From assembly GCA_023078555.1 (NCBI GenBank), contig CM041200.1, positions 992,001 to 1,056,000 on the forward strand: DNA of 64,000 bases, given 5' to 3'. The translations under genes were made by a program, and so were the position numbers. How positions within the stretch are numbered: the first letter of the stretch is position 1; every line of letters begins with the position of its first letter. Below, piece after piece: positions 1 through 11,475 of this stretch. Source of the stretch: Ulva prolifera (lineage: Eukaryota; Chlorophyta; Ulvophyceae; Ulvales; Ulvaceae). Under the pieces are notes generated by a model. That model saw only the letters and a program-made list of their open reading frames with translations. It was not told where the DNA came from and searched no databases.

Positions 1-579
1 GCCCGGGCATGCAATTGCAAGAATCCCACGGTCGCTCATCGCCGCTGCAATTTCGAATCGAGAAGAAATACCCGCACATCCGCTTGGCTCCGTCTCTATT
101 TGCACGTCTGCGTATTACTACGGCGCCCGATTTTGTCGCTGCTGTCAGTTGTGGCAGATACGCAGCTGGAATGGAATCATGCATGTGCAACAGCCGCATG
201 TCCAGATGATGAAACAGGACCTGCTAAACGTCATGTAACGCTGAGTGCGACCTGCGGATGTGCTTCGTTGATGCAGCCGCGGGAAATTGGTCGATGCGCG
301 TCGCAAGCAGGTCCAGTGAAGCAGCTTGATGCTTGCACACAAACACTACGGAACTGGATAGAAAGACACAGAGTGCCAAGTGATCATGCGGCAGTGACGA
401 CAAGTTACTAACAATGTGGTCGACTGAAGTTCATGAATGCCGACTAGAGCAAGCGTTGCAGGACAACGTCGCGATTCATCGTGCAAAAAAGCACGGGACG
501 CAGCCTCCCGTCGCCGATGGCGCATCTTTTGATGCGATCACCATACTCGGTGTGGTGTCTCTGATCACTCTTGCAACAG
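1..579. other. Left edge, upstream part of a + strand gene not resolved
   Basis: This stretch probably holds 5' exons or introns of the membrane-protein gene whose last exons are at 580-1179. One open + frame near 414-579 contains a hydrophobic run (ILGVVSLITLAT). It is in a different frame from the following exon and I could not find a consistent splice. Nothing else is recognisable. Confidence 0.3.
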
Positions 580-1179
580 GTGCAATTGGCAGGTCAGACT
601 CTCATGCTCTGGACAACACTACTGCATGCAGTTGTCATTACTGGGGCGGGGTGTATGATAGCCAATCATGCGCGCCTGAGGGGTGGGAGCTGGCTTTCCA
701 AAGCCTGGAAGTGGGCTCGTCGCCATGGGGAGACAGAGCCGACTGGCCGAGATGAGATGAGAACAGCCACGTACCGTGCAGCACAGCAACGCAAGACAGA
801 CAGCACACAGGTACAGTAAACTGCGCCTCAGTACCTGCCACAGCACTGAATGTGTTTAAGGGTAAAACTTATATTCCTCAGCGGACGTATCTAAATTCGT
901 GGAACCATGCCAATTCTGGATGCTGGAATTGTGTAAGTCTCAAGGGCATGGTCCACTGACAGGGCTCCAACAACAGGTTCACATAATTGCTGAACTCAAG
1001 AGTTGCTCCAGGTAAGCTCGAGGTCAGAGTTCAGCTTCCCAGCTGCTGCTACATCCAGCAGCCAAAAGGCGTCTGTCATCGATTCCTCCTTTGCAGATGA
1101 TGCTGCAGCTGCTGTCTCCCGCAAGACAACTGCACAAAAACCCAAGCCCGCCAAGAAGAAGAAGAAGGGGAAACGGTAG
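580..1179 (+). CDS. 3' end of an unknown membrane protein with a lysine-rich tail
   Basis: Two exons join in phase 0: 580-810 and 1012-1179 (stop TAG). The first encodes a hydrophobic segment, LLHAVVITGAGCMIA, likely membrane-spanning. It is followed by a basic stretch (KAWKWARRH) and a polar linker. The second encodes a Ser/Ala-rich tail ending in PAKKKKKGKR. A run of basic residues at the end suits a cytosolic or nuclear-facing tail, but that is inference. The splice junction is clean (CAG|GTACAG ... CTCCAG|GT). The 5' exons were not resolved and may lie partly outside the window. I do not recognise the family. Confidence 0.45.
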
Positions 1180-1758
1180 CGTTGCTTGCGGAAGTGGAAG
1201 TATAGTCATCATAGTTCGCAGCTGCTGCCCAAGAGACCACATCATGGCACTGGCTTGTCATGCAGGCACCGTGCCAATGAGCTGACCAGTGAATATCAAT
1301 ATGATGTGAGTACTTGCAACGGTGTGTACGGCGCGGCAACGGCGCGTTGCCGGAGGAAAAAAAATGCCTAATCTTTGTGACCTTATAACGGTGTACGACT
1401 GTTGGTGCTGACTGCCATGATGGCCGTCAGGCCGAAGCTCACCCACAGTGACAATTACTGTGGAAGGCCTGCAGCAGCGCTGACCAAGGTAGCGCTGCTT
1501 ATCGCTCGAGCAGTGCATGGCACAAATGCATCAGTAACATCTTCTTGACGGTTTTTTTATGAGCCAGTGAACTTTGTATTTCAATCAAATCATTTTTCAT
1601 ACAGCCGGATTAGATTACCTTAGGCTGTACCGTGTCACCTTTTTTGCACACCATGTTTTGCTACGAACCAGCTGGGGGCACATGTTTGCAAGCATACGGA
1701 TCACAACATTCTGAGAGGACAACACAAAGCAGTCCAAGACGTTTCATGCCATCTGGGT
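1180..1758. other. Intergenic, convergent gene ends
   Basis: This lies between the stop of the + strand membrane protein and the stop of the - strand GRF-finger gene, so it should hold both 3' UTRs. I see no coding signal or RNA gene. Confidence 0.5.
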
Positions 1759-4700
1759 TCAATCATCACACAAGTCTATCACATCTAATATCTCTGTATG
1801 ATGTACTGCATTGACCCCTGGCGTCACTGAAACCAGCTCTATCTCATCTTCCTCCGTGTCCAGCATGGCTGTGGCATGTCCTCGAGTCCGTCCTGGAAGC
1901 GCCATCTCTCGCGCCCCACATGCTTGCATGCTGGTCCCCCGGAGCACCGCGACAACACCTCGGTTCACTGCATGCCTGCCACCCAGTGCCTCGGCACCAT
2001 GCTGACCAGATGCTCCCATGTCAGGTATGTGACCAGGTTGGGCATGCCGACGCACTTGAGAACCCCCGCCAGAGGCATGTGATGGATCCAGGTGTGCATC
2101 GACAGTGTGGCCTGGGGATTCACCGCGGCTCTGATGCAGCTGCTGCAGGCGCTGGGCCTTGGTGCGGGCGCGCTTTGGAGGTGGCGGCCCCTCGTGTGTG
2201 GCCCTCTGCGGCAGCCCCTGCGGCGCCCCTTGCCCCACCCCCAGCTGAGCTGCGCGGAAGCCTGTGGCTGGCCTGGGCCCCCGATTTGCCACATGTGTGG
2301 CCACACCCTCTGTGCAGGGTGTGCGACTGGAGCCGCCACCCTGAGCCGGCACAGCTGCGCAGCCACCTCCCCCTGCGGCTGCGATATCTCCCTGCTGTGG
2401 CACATCGCCAATGGCCACGCCCGGGGCTGCCACAGGCGGGCCGTGCACCCGCATCAGCGTGGTTGCCTGCCGCAGCCGTTCTGCCATCCTCGCGCCGTAG
2501 CTCCCCGGCGGGCTGACTGGAGACACCGGCACCTGTTCAGTCAGCCGCGGTGGCATGTTGGGGGCACCTTCACCGCCAGGGCGCCAGGGCGCGGCGGCGA
2601 CAGCGTACGCTACGCTCTGCTGAGCCGCGGCCGCCTGTGGCTGTGACCCTGGCGCCCACGGTCCAGGTGGCTGAAGGTGTCCCACATGCATGCATGGTCG
2701 AATGGTCTGCGGCGCCGCAAACTGGCGCACCTGCTGCAAGGGGCTCGCCTGCATGCTGAGAGAGGTGCCTGGGGGCGGCTCTCGCTTGGGGCTGAACTGC
2801 AGCTGTGTGGCGGTTAGGTCCTGTGAGCCGCATCCCCAGTCCGCAGCTTCCGGGATCTCAGCCGGCACAGGCTGTGATGGCCCCGCCCCGCACTCCCAGT
2901 ACGCAGGTGCAGAGGCCCCCTGCTGCGGCCCGCGGCACTGCACCTGCGCCGGCAACGGCGCGGTGGCGCAGTGACCTGTGCCCACAGCAGCCAGACAGCC
3001 ATTAGGGTGCCCAGGGAACTGGGTGTACTGAGGAAGCTGTGATGCCCGCGGTGCTGCCAAGGGCGTGGGCATTGCGGAAGCGGGTGCGGCCAAGCAGTCA
3101 GCTCCAGAGATGCCTCCCGTGGCTGTGAGCCCGGGCCCCCGCTGCGTTGCCGGCTGCTGCGTGGCCCGCACATGCGCATGTGAGGAGCGAGCCTGAGTCT
3201 GGGGTTCGGGTCGCGCCACGTGAGTTTCGTGGATGGCGCCGCGTGCGATCGCCGACTGCGCCCGCCGACGCGCTAGCAGTGCCTCCGCGGATGCCAGACT
3301 GCCTGCAGGCACACCTAATGTGAGCGTTGTCACGCGTGACCACATGAGGCGTCCTGCTGTGAAGTTCAGCAAGAGGCGGAGTCGTGCGGCCGTGTGTTGG
3401 GCTGGCGATGCTGCACCAGCACGGTGCACACACGACAGTGTCACCAGAAGTGCAGAGGCACGGCAGAAGGCCCACCACACGGAGCAGCGCTTCAGCTGCG
3501 TGTGCAAAGGGTGTCGCCAGCTGCGGGGCCGCAGCACTGGTGTGTGGTGGGGACAGCACACCCTGGGGCTGCTGGAGAGGCAGGGCTTCCGTGGTGGCTG
3601 CTGGGCCAGCCTGTGTCACATGCTGTGTAGGCGCTGCTCCAGGTGTCGGGCCGGCGCCTGGGCCACAAGGCGCACTTGCAAAGGTGACTGGCGCCTGCGA
3701 GTGCACGCTGGCGTGGCACTGCGCTGGAGCAGTGGCGGGCGACTGCTGCATTGGGCCAGCGCCGTGCAGCGCTGGGGGTGACACCTGTCCCGGCAAGGGA
3801 TGATTCTCCTGGCCCGGGTACGAGTATGACCCGGCGGCTGCCTTGGTGGGGGTGTCAGTGGTCGCATCTGGGTGCTGCCGCAGCGGCTCCATGTGCGAGC
3901 GGTTTGGAAGCCCATCTGCCCATTGAAAGAAGTCTCTGCCGTGCGTTGCACAGTGGCTGCACGAGCCGGCTCATCAGTAGTGTGCCGTCGCTGTGCATGA
4001 CAGGTCAGTGCCTGCCACATCTGGACTGGCACGAGGCGCACTACTGCTCTGACTGCTGAGCGCGTCAGTTCTGGGGCCTGAGGCTTGCCTTGAACAGCAC
4101 CATACTTGTCATGACCATTGCAAGGACAGTCAGATGCGCAGAACGTACCAGGTGTAGAACCACCGGCCGTGATTACCATTGTCGCGGGTGACCTTGGCCA
4201 GGCTGGCCTGGCTGTGGCAGCGCGGGCAGTGTACCGTGCTGGCTTCTTGTTTGCCCGGCCTTGGCCGCAGATACAGTGGCTTGGGCTTTGAGGCCTGGCG
4301 CCCGGCTGGCGATACCTTTGCGCTGGGTGTCCGCATCGATCCTGATCGGAGCGGGCTACCATTCTGGCTCTCGGACCGCTGGGACGCTGGAAGTGATGGG
4401 GCCTCATGAGACCATAGGAAGAAACGATCGCAAGGGTTATTGTCTTTGTGTGGAACATACCCAGCGTTGACGCACTTGTAGAAGCTCCTGCATATGTCAA
4501 CGTGCATGTAGTTGGTCACCATGACAGCGAAAAGGCCTGAGTCACATCACAGCTTCCAGTGCCATCTGGAAGTCAGCGCCGTGATGTCGACATCGGCCCG
4601 GGGCATGAACGGCACTGCTACTGTCTGAGGCTCACTGGTGCCAGGGACAGACTGCACATGCGGAATTTCTTCACTCAGACGCTACGATGTTCCATTCCAC

Positions 4701-5174
4701 GTCACTCTCTTACGACTCACCGGTAAATTCAAGCGCAAATTGCCAGGAAACTATCAGTCACAACCTGTGAAAGCAAAAAGCTGAATACACCCAGGGGCTG
4801 TGAAGTCCCAGAAAATCTAGGCCCAGAAAGCCACGTACATACACGCAAGCATATTGATTGGTGTATTCCCGAAAGCGTGAATGCATAGATCCGAATGGAC
4901 TGCTACAAACTGCCTGCAAACAGGCAAGTGCGAGAGACGGACAAATCCTTCGCAGCCTCTCGGAACCATGCCAGAATGCATACATCACCTGATCAATAAT
5001 GCAGCTATGCTTGTATACTGAAGCATGACGGCCACAGTAACATGCAAAATAAGCGAGCGAAGGTGAAGTGCCAGACCTGGGAGCATCCTCTCCCGGCCGT
5101 GCGCGGGACGCCGTCCGTAAGCGTGTTGGACCACCACAAACCGTGCATTTGATGTCGTGTCGCGTCTGAGACAT
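1759..5174 (-). CDS. GRF zinc-finger protein with long disordered tail
   Basis: Proposed exons on the minus strand: 5174-5077, 4487-4149, 3956-3562 and 3410-1759, giving 827 aa; all phases agree. Two zf-GRF domains are each split by an intron. Finger 1 joins KCTVCGGPTRLRTAS to SFYKC and then CDRFFLWSHE. Finger 2 joins HCPRCHS...GRWFYTC to DFFQWADGLP. GRF fingers bind single-stranded DNA in proteins such as TOP3A, NEIL3, APEX2 and ZGRF1, but no topoisomerase, helicase or nuclease domain is visible here. The rest is Gln/Pro/Ala/Gly-rich and looks disordered, with a basic patch (PPPPKRARTKAQ). The C-terminus carries EIELVSV and ends in DVIDLCDD, which resemble SUMO-interaction motifs. The join at 3562/3410 is the least certain; the fingers are secure. 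A role in DNA repair or transcription is inference. Confidence 0.7.
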
Positions 5175-5790
5175 GGTAGTCGCGAGGGGATCTTTCGGAG
5201 AAGCATGCGTTCACAATGATGTGTGCATGCTTGCGCCAAGCTGTATCACCGACGCGCACTGTCCTTGGGAACACGTTATACCAGGAATCCGCGTAGACAC
5301 AGCTTCTCTACTGCTTCATATGTCTACAATGTGTCATCTGTTGTAGCAGAGCCAATTGGCTATTTGGGCTCGCATCCGAACAACGGTCATGCCTGAACCA
5401 AATCGGCCGTACACAACGCCAAAAGATTTCAAGGCTCCCGCTTTGGGTGAGCTGTTCAAATACGTGCGCCCTGCCTCACGACGCACGACTTTGGGCACTT
5501 CAGCTAGCATGGACACTTTGATCCGGACGCGTCGTTCTGTTGTGCCGGTGATCCGAGGCAGGTTCAATTTATCACACGTTAGCGTCAATTACGCTGTGGT
5601 ATCCTGTCAGTTTGCCAGCTGATCGCAAGCTCTGGGCGAAGCCGTGCGTTTCCGTACTTTTTGATCCTGCCCACCCACCCTGCAATCGTGCAGGCATATA
5701 AAACTCTACCGCACCTCAACACCGCTTCAGGCGTAGCCCTGGCAGTCGGAGTGATGGGATTCGGGATGGCAGCTTGGCAAAGCAAGCAGC
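5175..5790. promoter_or_regulatory. Intergenic stretch between divergent gene starts
   Basis: This separates the predicted start of the GRF-finger gene (-) from a possible small gene (+) at 5791. A TATA-like TATAAAA lies at 5697-5703, about 90 bp upstream of the + start. Both strands are open around 5340-5600, but neither frame looks like a protein I know. Confidence 0.3.
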
Positions 5791-6235
5791 ATGATGGCCA
5801 CGACAGGAGCGAGCAGCGACACGACGCCAACTGACGAGGCAACTCCGTAAGTGCAACCACGTTCCGCGAAGACAAGCAAGCAGCCGCGCAATCGTCGATC
5901 AAAAAGGGTTTCCAGTATGTAAGCAGCGAGGCACTCGCTGAAGTACCGCCACGTGGACATGTGATTTCGGGGTTGGCACCGACTTCCTGGTCATCTAGTG
6001 AAGCGCCCCACGAATTGATGTCGATTGATGTTGGCAGTAAGTTTCGCGCACGGAATTTCAAGGCCTACCCTTCATGGATAGATTTGTGGCCGGTCTGGCA
6101 GAGTCGCAGCCGGTGTATGTGTGTGCGGGGGGGGTGGGATCCCTCTCAGGTACGAGATGAAACAGTCCCGCGACGCCAACGGGATGCTAGGACCGCAAGC
6201 TCATTGTCAAATCACTGACAATTGACAGCTGCTCC
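5791..6235 (+). CDS. Possible small unknown protein
   Basis: A weak gene model. Exon 1 is 5791-5846 (MMATTGASSDTTPTDEATP), followed by a textbook donor GTAAGT. Exon 2 is probably 5924-6112, with an in-phase read through SEALAEVPPRGHVISG and SWIDLWPVWQS. A short last exon from about 6230 may end at a nearby stop. A TATA-like element sits about 90 bp upstream of the start. No family is recognised. The minus strand is also open over much of exon 2, so the strand assignment itself is uncertain. Confidence 0.28.
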
Positions 6236-6259
6236 ATGTCTGGGGCTTTCGCGCTCAGC

Positions 6260-6963
6260 CAGCCGCGAGGCTAAACAAGCGAAAGTTCCCACGCTAAGCG
6301 ACATATGCCTCGGTCGCTTGAATATCAACGGAATAGAAGTCCATCCTGGTGTCAGACAACTACCCGTCTTCAGCCGGGCAGAGCGTATCCTCGAACGACG
6401 GTAACATCCTTGACGGGGGTGGCGGACTGGCTATGCTTGGGGTCACCCAAGGCAGCTTCGACATAAAAAGTGCACTAGTCGTCTAAGGCCGAACCACATT
6501 GTATGAAGATTCCTGAGACCCCGATGAAGTCTGTTCCGACTCAGAGTGATTTGCTGAAGCGTATGCATGCGCTGTTCAAAGAAGAAACAGCGTCGTCAAC
6601 CAGGTGAAGCTGCTGTGAGTGTATACAATCGCACATACACTGACAATTGTGTGAGAGTAGACAGCATCCACTATTTGAAAAAAAAGGGAAGGGATTGCAT
6701 CACGGAGCGGTGCATATTCGCCTAGACTGGTAACAGAACAAGAGCATTGTCTTTCCTGTTCGCATGTGAACACCGTAGACTTCCTGCTCGATCTGGGAGG
6801 TAGAATAGTAAAAGCAGTGCTGTGCGGAACGTTCCTTGATTTATGAATTACACGGGCATGCCAGGTTGAGCCGAATCAAGAGCTCTCAGGCGCTGGTGCC
6901 AGGTCGATGTCTGCTTAGGTGGCCGCAGTCAAACATTTGGCGACAACCAAGGCTGCTCAAAGC
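6260..6963. other. Intergenic
   Basis: Upstream region of the response-regulator gene. It presumably carries the promoter and 5' UTR, but I see no defined element. Confidence 0.4.
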
Positions 6964-9090
6964 ATGTCAGAGCAGCATGATCAGGATGACACTGCTTCCG
7001 GTTTCAGCCCCGCTGGCATGGTCGTCCTGGTCGTGGACGATGACAAGCTCTGTCTCAAGGTTATCGCCAAAATGCTCACACAGTGCCACTATGAAGGTTT
7101 GTCTTTCACACATTTACGATCGAGGTGGCGCCTGCCTGAAGGTCGGTGTGGCGCAAGCTTTGTCCTTGTGTCCACCCAACTATTCAAAGCATGTGCCCTA
7201 TAACGTAGTCTCTGATACCGCACCGCGGATGCACCTAATGAAGGTATATCATTGTCATTCACGCGACTGTCTCCATCGAGTGCGGAGGTACGTCCCCGGA
7301 GCATCAGGGTACCACGACTCCCATGTCCATCCGTGGTGTATGCTCGCGGATAACGAAGGCAGTGTCAAAATTTTCAGGTAGAATATCAATTGAGCTTATG
7401 CTCGACGCGGCGTGCATGTGACATTATTTCGCGATGTTCGATCAGCGGACAGGCGTTGCGCTGTCAGCCTGTTACACCAGGAGTTTCGTGCAGTTCGCAC
7501 TTGTAGCGGGGGCTCGGAGGCGCTATCGCTGCTGAGAGATCAGAAGAATCATTTCGATCTTGTGCTTTCAGACGTGATGATGCCCGGTGCGCCATGGCCT
7601 GCACTGCTCCAGAAAGCAATCGGTAAGCCATGCCGAGGCACCTCTCTCAGGCGGACAGTGCTTGCAGACATTGACGGATTCAAGCTACTTGAGATTATTG
7701 GCTTGGAGATGGATATTCCGGTCATCAGTGCGGTCCTCTTCCATCCCTGCATCTGCTTGCCTGTCGCACGGACCCCCCACACCGACCCCACATGCCTGCA
7801 GTGATGTCTTATGACGGAGACACGCACACTGTGCTCAAGGGCGTGACACACGGCGCCGTTGACTTCCTCATCAAGCCCGTCCGCATGGAGGAGCTGTCAA
7901 ACATGTGGCAGCACGTGGTGCGCAAACGGGCTCGCCGCCCGAGCGAGGAGCGGGGCCAAGACGGTACGCCCGGGCCTGGCCCCGGCTCCAAACGCACTGG
8001 CAGCATAAGCAGTGACGGCGGCCCGATGCCGACCGAGGCCGGGCCCCCCGACACATCAGCAGCGACCGGCGCGGCGCCGCCACACGAGTCGAAGAAACGC
8101 TCAACAGAAGACCGGGACGCCGGCGGAGCGCAGCCCCCGGGCACAAAGCGCCCGCGGGTACACTGGTCGAGCCATATGCACTCCCAGTTTGTGGCGGCGG
8201 TGAACAAGCTGGGCATCGACAAGGCCGTGCCAAAGAAGATCCTCGAGCTGATGACGGTCGACGGCCTCACGCGGGAGAACGTGGCAAGCCACCTGCAGAA
8301 GTACCGCCTGTACCTAAAGAAGGCTGCCAAGATGGACAGCGGTACCCCAGCGGCCGCGCCAGCAGCTCCAGAGGCGGCGCCCCCCGCAGCCGCGCAGCCG
8401 GCGCCCGGCGCACCACCGCCAGAGCCGGCGTTTCAAGGCTACACAGGTGCGGGCCTGCACTCCATCAGGTTTTCATGCGTGGAGCTGAGGCCTCCTGCTT
8501 GCACCGGCGGGCGTGTTTTGTGGGACCTGCGCATGGATGAGTGGCCGGACGAGAGCTAACCCGGCGTGATACATGCAGCGCCTGCGGGGGGGATGATGTT
8601 GCCGGGGGTGCAAGCGATGGGGCAGCCGGCGGTTCAGCCGGTGTATGCAGGTGTGCCGGCGGGCTACATGCCGCAGCCGCACTGGCAGCAGCCGATGCTG
8701 TGCAACCCGATGCCGGGGCACAACCCCTACATGCAGCACATGCAACCGCAGTACGCACCGATGATGCATGGCCAGCCGATGCCGGCGCCGATGCATGTGG
8801 ACCCAGGGAGCTCCTACATGGCAGCTGCGCCGCCGTTCGCCGCGGCGCCCGGCCAGCCTGCGGTCGGCATGGCCGCGTCGACGCTGCCACCGCTGGCCGC
8901 AGAAGGCGGGGCTGGGGATGCGATGGACGGCGTCGATTACGGACTGGTGAAGAGTGAGAACACGTCGCACATGGGCATGGACGACCTCGAGGGCAGCTTC
9001 TCGGGGGACATGATGGACGACGGCACAGTGCCGGAGGAGATCGACGACTTCTTGAACATCCTGGCGCGGGACGCACCGATTGACAAGTGA
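6964..9090 (+). CDS. Type-B response regulator (receiver + GARP/Myb)
   Basis: Exons 6964-7096, 7494-7586, 7668-7727, 7802-8446 and 8579-9090 give 480 aa. Residues 19-125 form a CheY-like receiver: acidic pocket D25-D26, phospho-acceptor D71 in SDVMMP, and K120 in FLIKPVR. The three N-terminal introns all interrupt the receiver in phase 1. Residues ~214-272 are a GARP/Myb-like DNA-binding domain ([12 protein letters not shown] ... [16 protein letters not shown]). The rest is Pro/Ala/Met-rich with an acidic C-terminus ([11 protein letters not shown]), as in an activation domain. In plants such proteins are nuclear transcription factors at the end of histidine-to-aspartate phosphorelays, including cytokinin signalling. 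The ligand in this organism is unknown. All catalytic residues are intact, so it should be phosphorylatable. Confidence 0.93.
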
Positions 9091-11475
9091 GCCAGGAATG
9101 GGAGTATGCAGCGTGGTAGGGGCACAGGGGTCGGGGGGGTGCGGTGCGGCGACGAGTGCAGGGGGATGCGGCAGCGCGTGAGGGGCGAGGCGGCGCCTGT
9201 GTGCCCACGGTTGGGACGGCCAGCCCATGGCGGCGGCCCTGCAGCAGCAAGGGGGCCAGGCTCCGTAATAGAGGCTCGGTCCACCGCATCCTGTGGATGG
9301 TGAGATGAGGCACATTCATGAGCTCTGGCTGGGGTCATGCACAGTTTCGCTGTGCACCAGTATATGCCGGTGCGTGTGTCATGCCTTAACTCCGCAGCGG
9401 CTGCTTGGCCAATATGGCGTGCGGCCCTGGAGCTTCCTTGGAATGTGGACCGCGGCCATCCCTCGAGGCCGAGAGCTGTGATCGTGTCTGATGCGCAAGC
9501 GGCGTTGCGCAGCCGACGTGCAGGAGACAGGAGCGCGCGCGCTCCGCTACCCCGGCCGCAGGCGAGCGCTGTTGCGTGGCTCCAGCCCGGCTGCAGCACG
9601 AGGCCGTGCAGCCGGTAGCGACATCTGGCACGGGCCGTAAATGCGGCAGAGGCGGCTGCGGCCCGTGCGGGGCGCTTGCCCCGTTGTACAGTGAAACCAT
9701 GATTTGTTGCAGGAATGCTGCAGTGAACCATGTGCATGTAACAAGTTTGTTTCAGCCCTAGCACGTCTCGTGCACCACCGCTGCGCGACGCTCAGCATGC
9801 AAGAGCGCGTGCGCATTTTGTTGTTCTACAGTATATGATGTACCGCTGGTTCTGTTAGCCAGGTCTTCCCTGCTCATGCTGCTGTCATGTTCTGAGAGCC
9901 ACCGCATGGCAGCAGCTACATGTATGTACTGCCCCGTTGTGTGGACCTGCGCGGGCTGAAGAGTGCCTAGATTGTGTGAGGTCTGCTATGCGTGGCAGAC
10001 CCTGTGACGTAACGCCGGTGTACCAGCGACTGCACTAAGGCTGGCTGCGGTGCCCACCGCCCCTGTGCTTCAGCTATGCCAAGAACTGGGATGTGACTGA
10101 CCGCCGAGTTCCACGTCTTCACAACGCACAAGGTGCTTCCGCGTGCACACGGGGCTGCATCACGCCGCAAGGCAGTCGCGTTCACCTTGCACGGCGTTTA
10201 TTCTACAAATTTCCTGCCCTCTGCAGCCCTCGGCACACACGATGTGCACAGAAAATCCCCATGCAGCAGGCTTCCATGCTGTACACGTGCAGACGTCACT
10301 GTCATTTCCTAGCTGCTGTCAAAGTGAGCATAGAGCTGACACATACACCAGGAATCGAACGAGCTGCAATCAGGCCACGTCACCATCCTCGAGCATGCTA
10401 TACATCAGGGGCACCTGCAGACCCTGTGGGTCCCGACTGGGAGGGACAACAGTGCGCAGCCCCATCTGCTGCTGCTCAGCTGCCTCTGAATCCGCCATCG
10501 TCGTCGTGAGCACGCTCACAATCGTTGCGTGCTGCCGTGCAATGACAATGGTGTACATGTGGGCAATGGCCGTCCGCTACACAGATACGTTGAGCTGCAG
10601 AAAGGTGCATGATAGAGGCAGGGGCAATGCAATGCTGTCCCTGTCGTCTGTCTCTGGTGTTCATGCCTGCTAATGACTGTGCCGGGAGCCCTGACGCTGC
10701 AGTGCGCGGAATGTGCTGCGTGTGCGCGGACCTCACGTCCGCGTCGTCGGGGCGCCCAGCTGCGGAGAGGCACAGGCGCTTCGGGAGCCGGCCCCGGGCG
10801 GCCCGCTGTGCGTTGAGTGTGCTGCGGCGGGCTGTGTCCTGATGTTGACGCTCTCGCTTGTGCGTGGCAGAAGGGCACCAGGTGGGCATGTGTGACCTGT
10901 GCGTCCGTGTGCCTGGCCTATTCCTGTACCTCAGTGCAGTTGTTTGAGAGTGGTTGACGTGGGGCGGCGGCTTGCGCACCAGCAGGTTCTGAAGTCCGGT
11001 CCATTCGGGGCATCGTGTGCAGTCCTGCCATGGAAGCTGTTGCGGTTGCTTGTGCAATATTATGATTGATGCTGAGGGTCTTTGTGATGTGTCCTCTCCT
11101 GCAAGCCCGGCGCCGGAGTGCTGATCAAGGATATATTATAATACCCATGCATGAACGTACGATGTGTGGCCCCATTGGGAGAAAGTTTTGGTGCGAGCAG
11201 CTGTAGAGCATGATCACGCGTGGTCCGATCTCCGCCCGGACTGTGCACATCCAACTGCCAGCGTGCTGCGGGGCAGTGATGCTACATATCGCGCATGCAT
11301 GGCTCGCCGCGTGTGTGTCACTAGAGTGCGCATCCGCTGACCGTGCCGAAATGGGCGTCGCAGAGGTGCACCGTGGACGAATAATATAGGACTGTAGCAT
11401 ACATATTATTGTGATGTGGTAATATACACGCACCCGTTACCCCTGTGTTCTTGTGTGTGATTCAAGACGGACAGG
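9091..11475. other. Long stretch without a recognised gene
   Basis: About 2.4 kb between the response regulator and the sugar transporter. Several open frames exist on both strands, but none shows domains, good splice structure or family resemblance. It probably holds a long 3' UTR and the transporter's upstream region. TGTAA, a polyadenylation signal in many green algae, occurs near 9736. Confidence 0.4.

Noticed and set aside
1920-3803. Several long + strand open frames
   Set aside because: They are antisense to the GC-rich disordered tail of the GRF-finger protein and show no domain.
5334-5622. Open frames of 84-88 codons on both strands
   Set aside because: Neither resembles a known protein and neither has a confident start or splice partner; it lies in a divergent upstream region.
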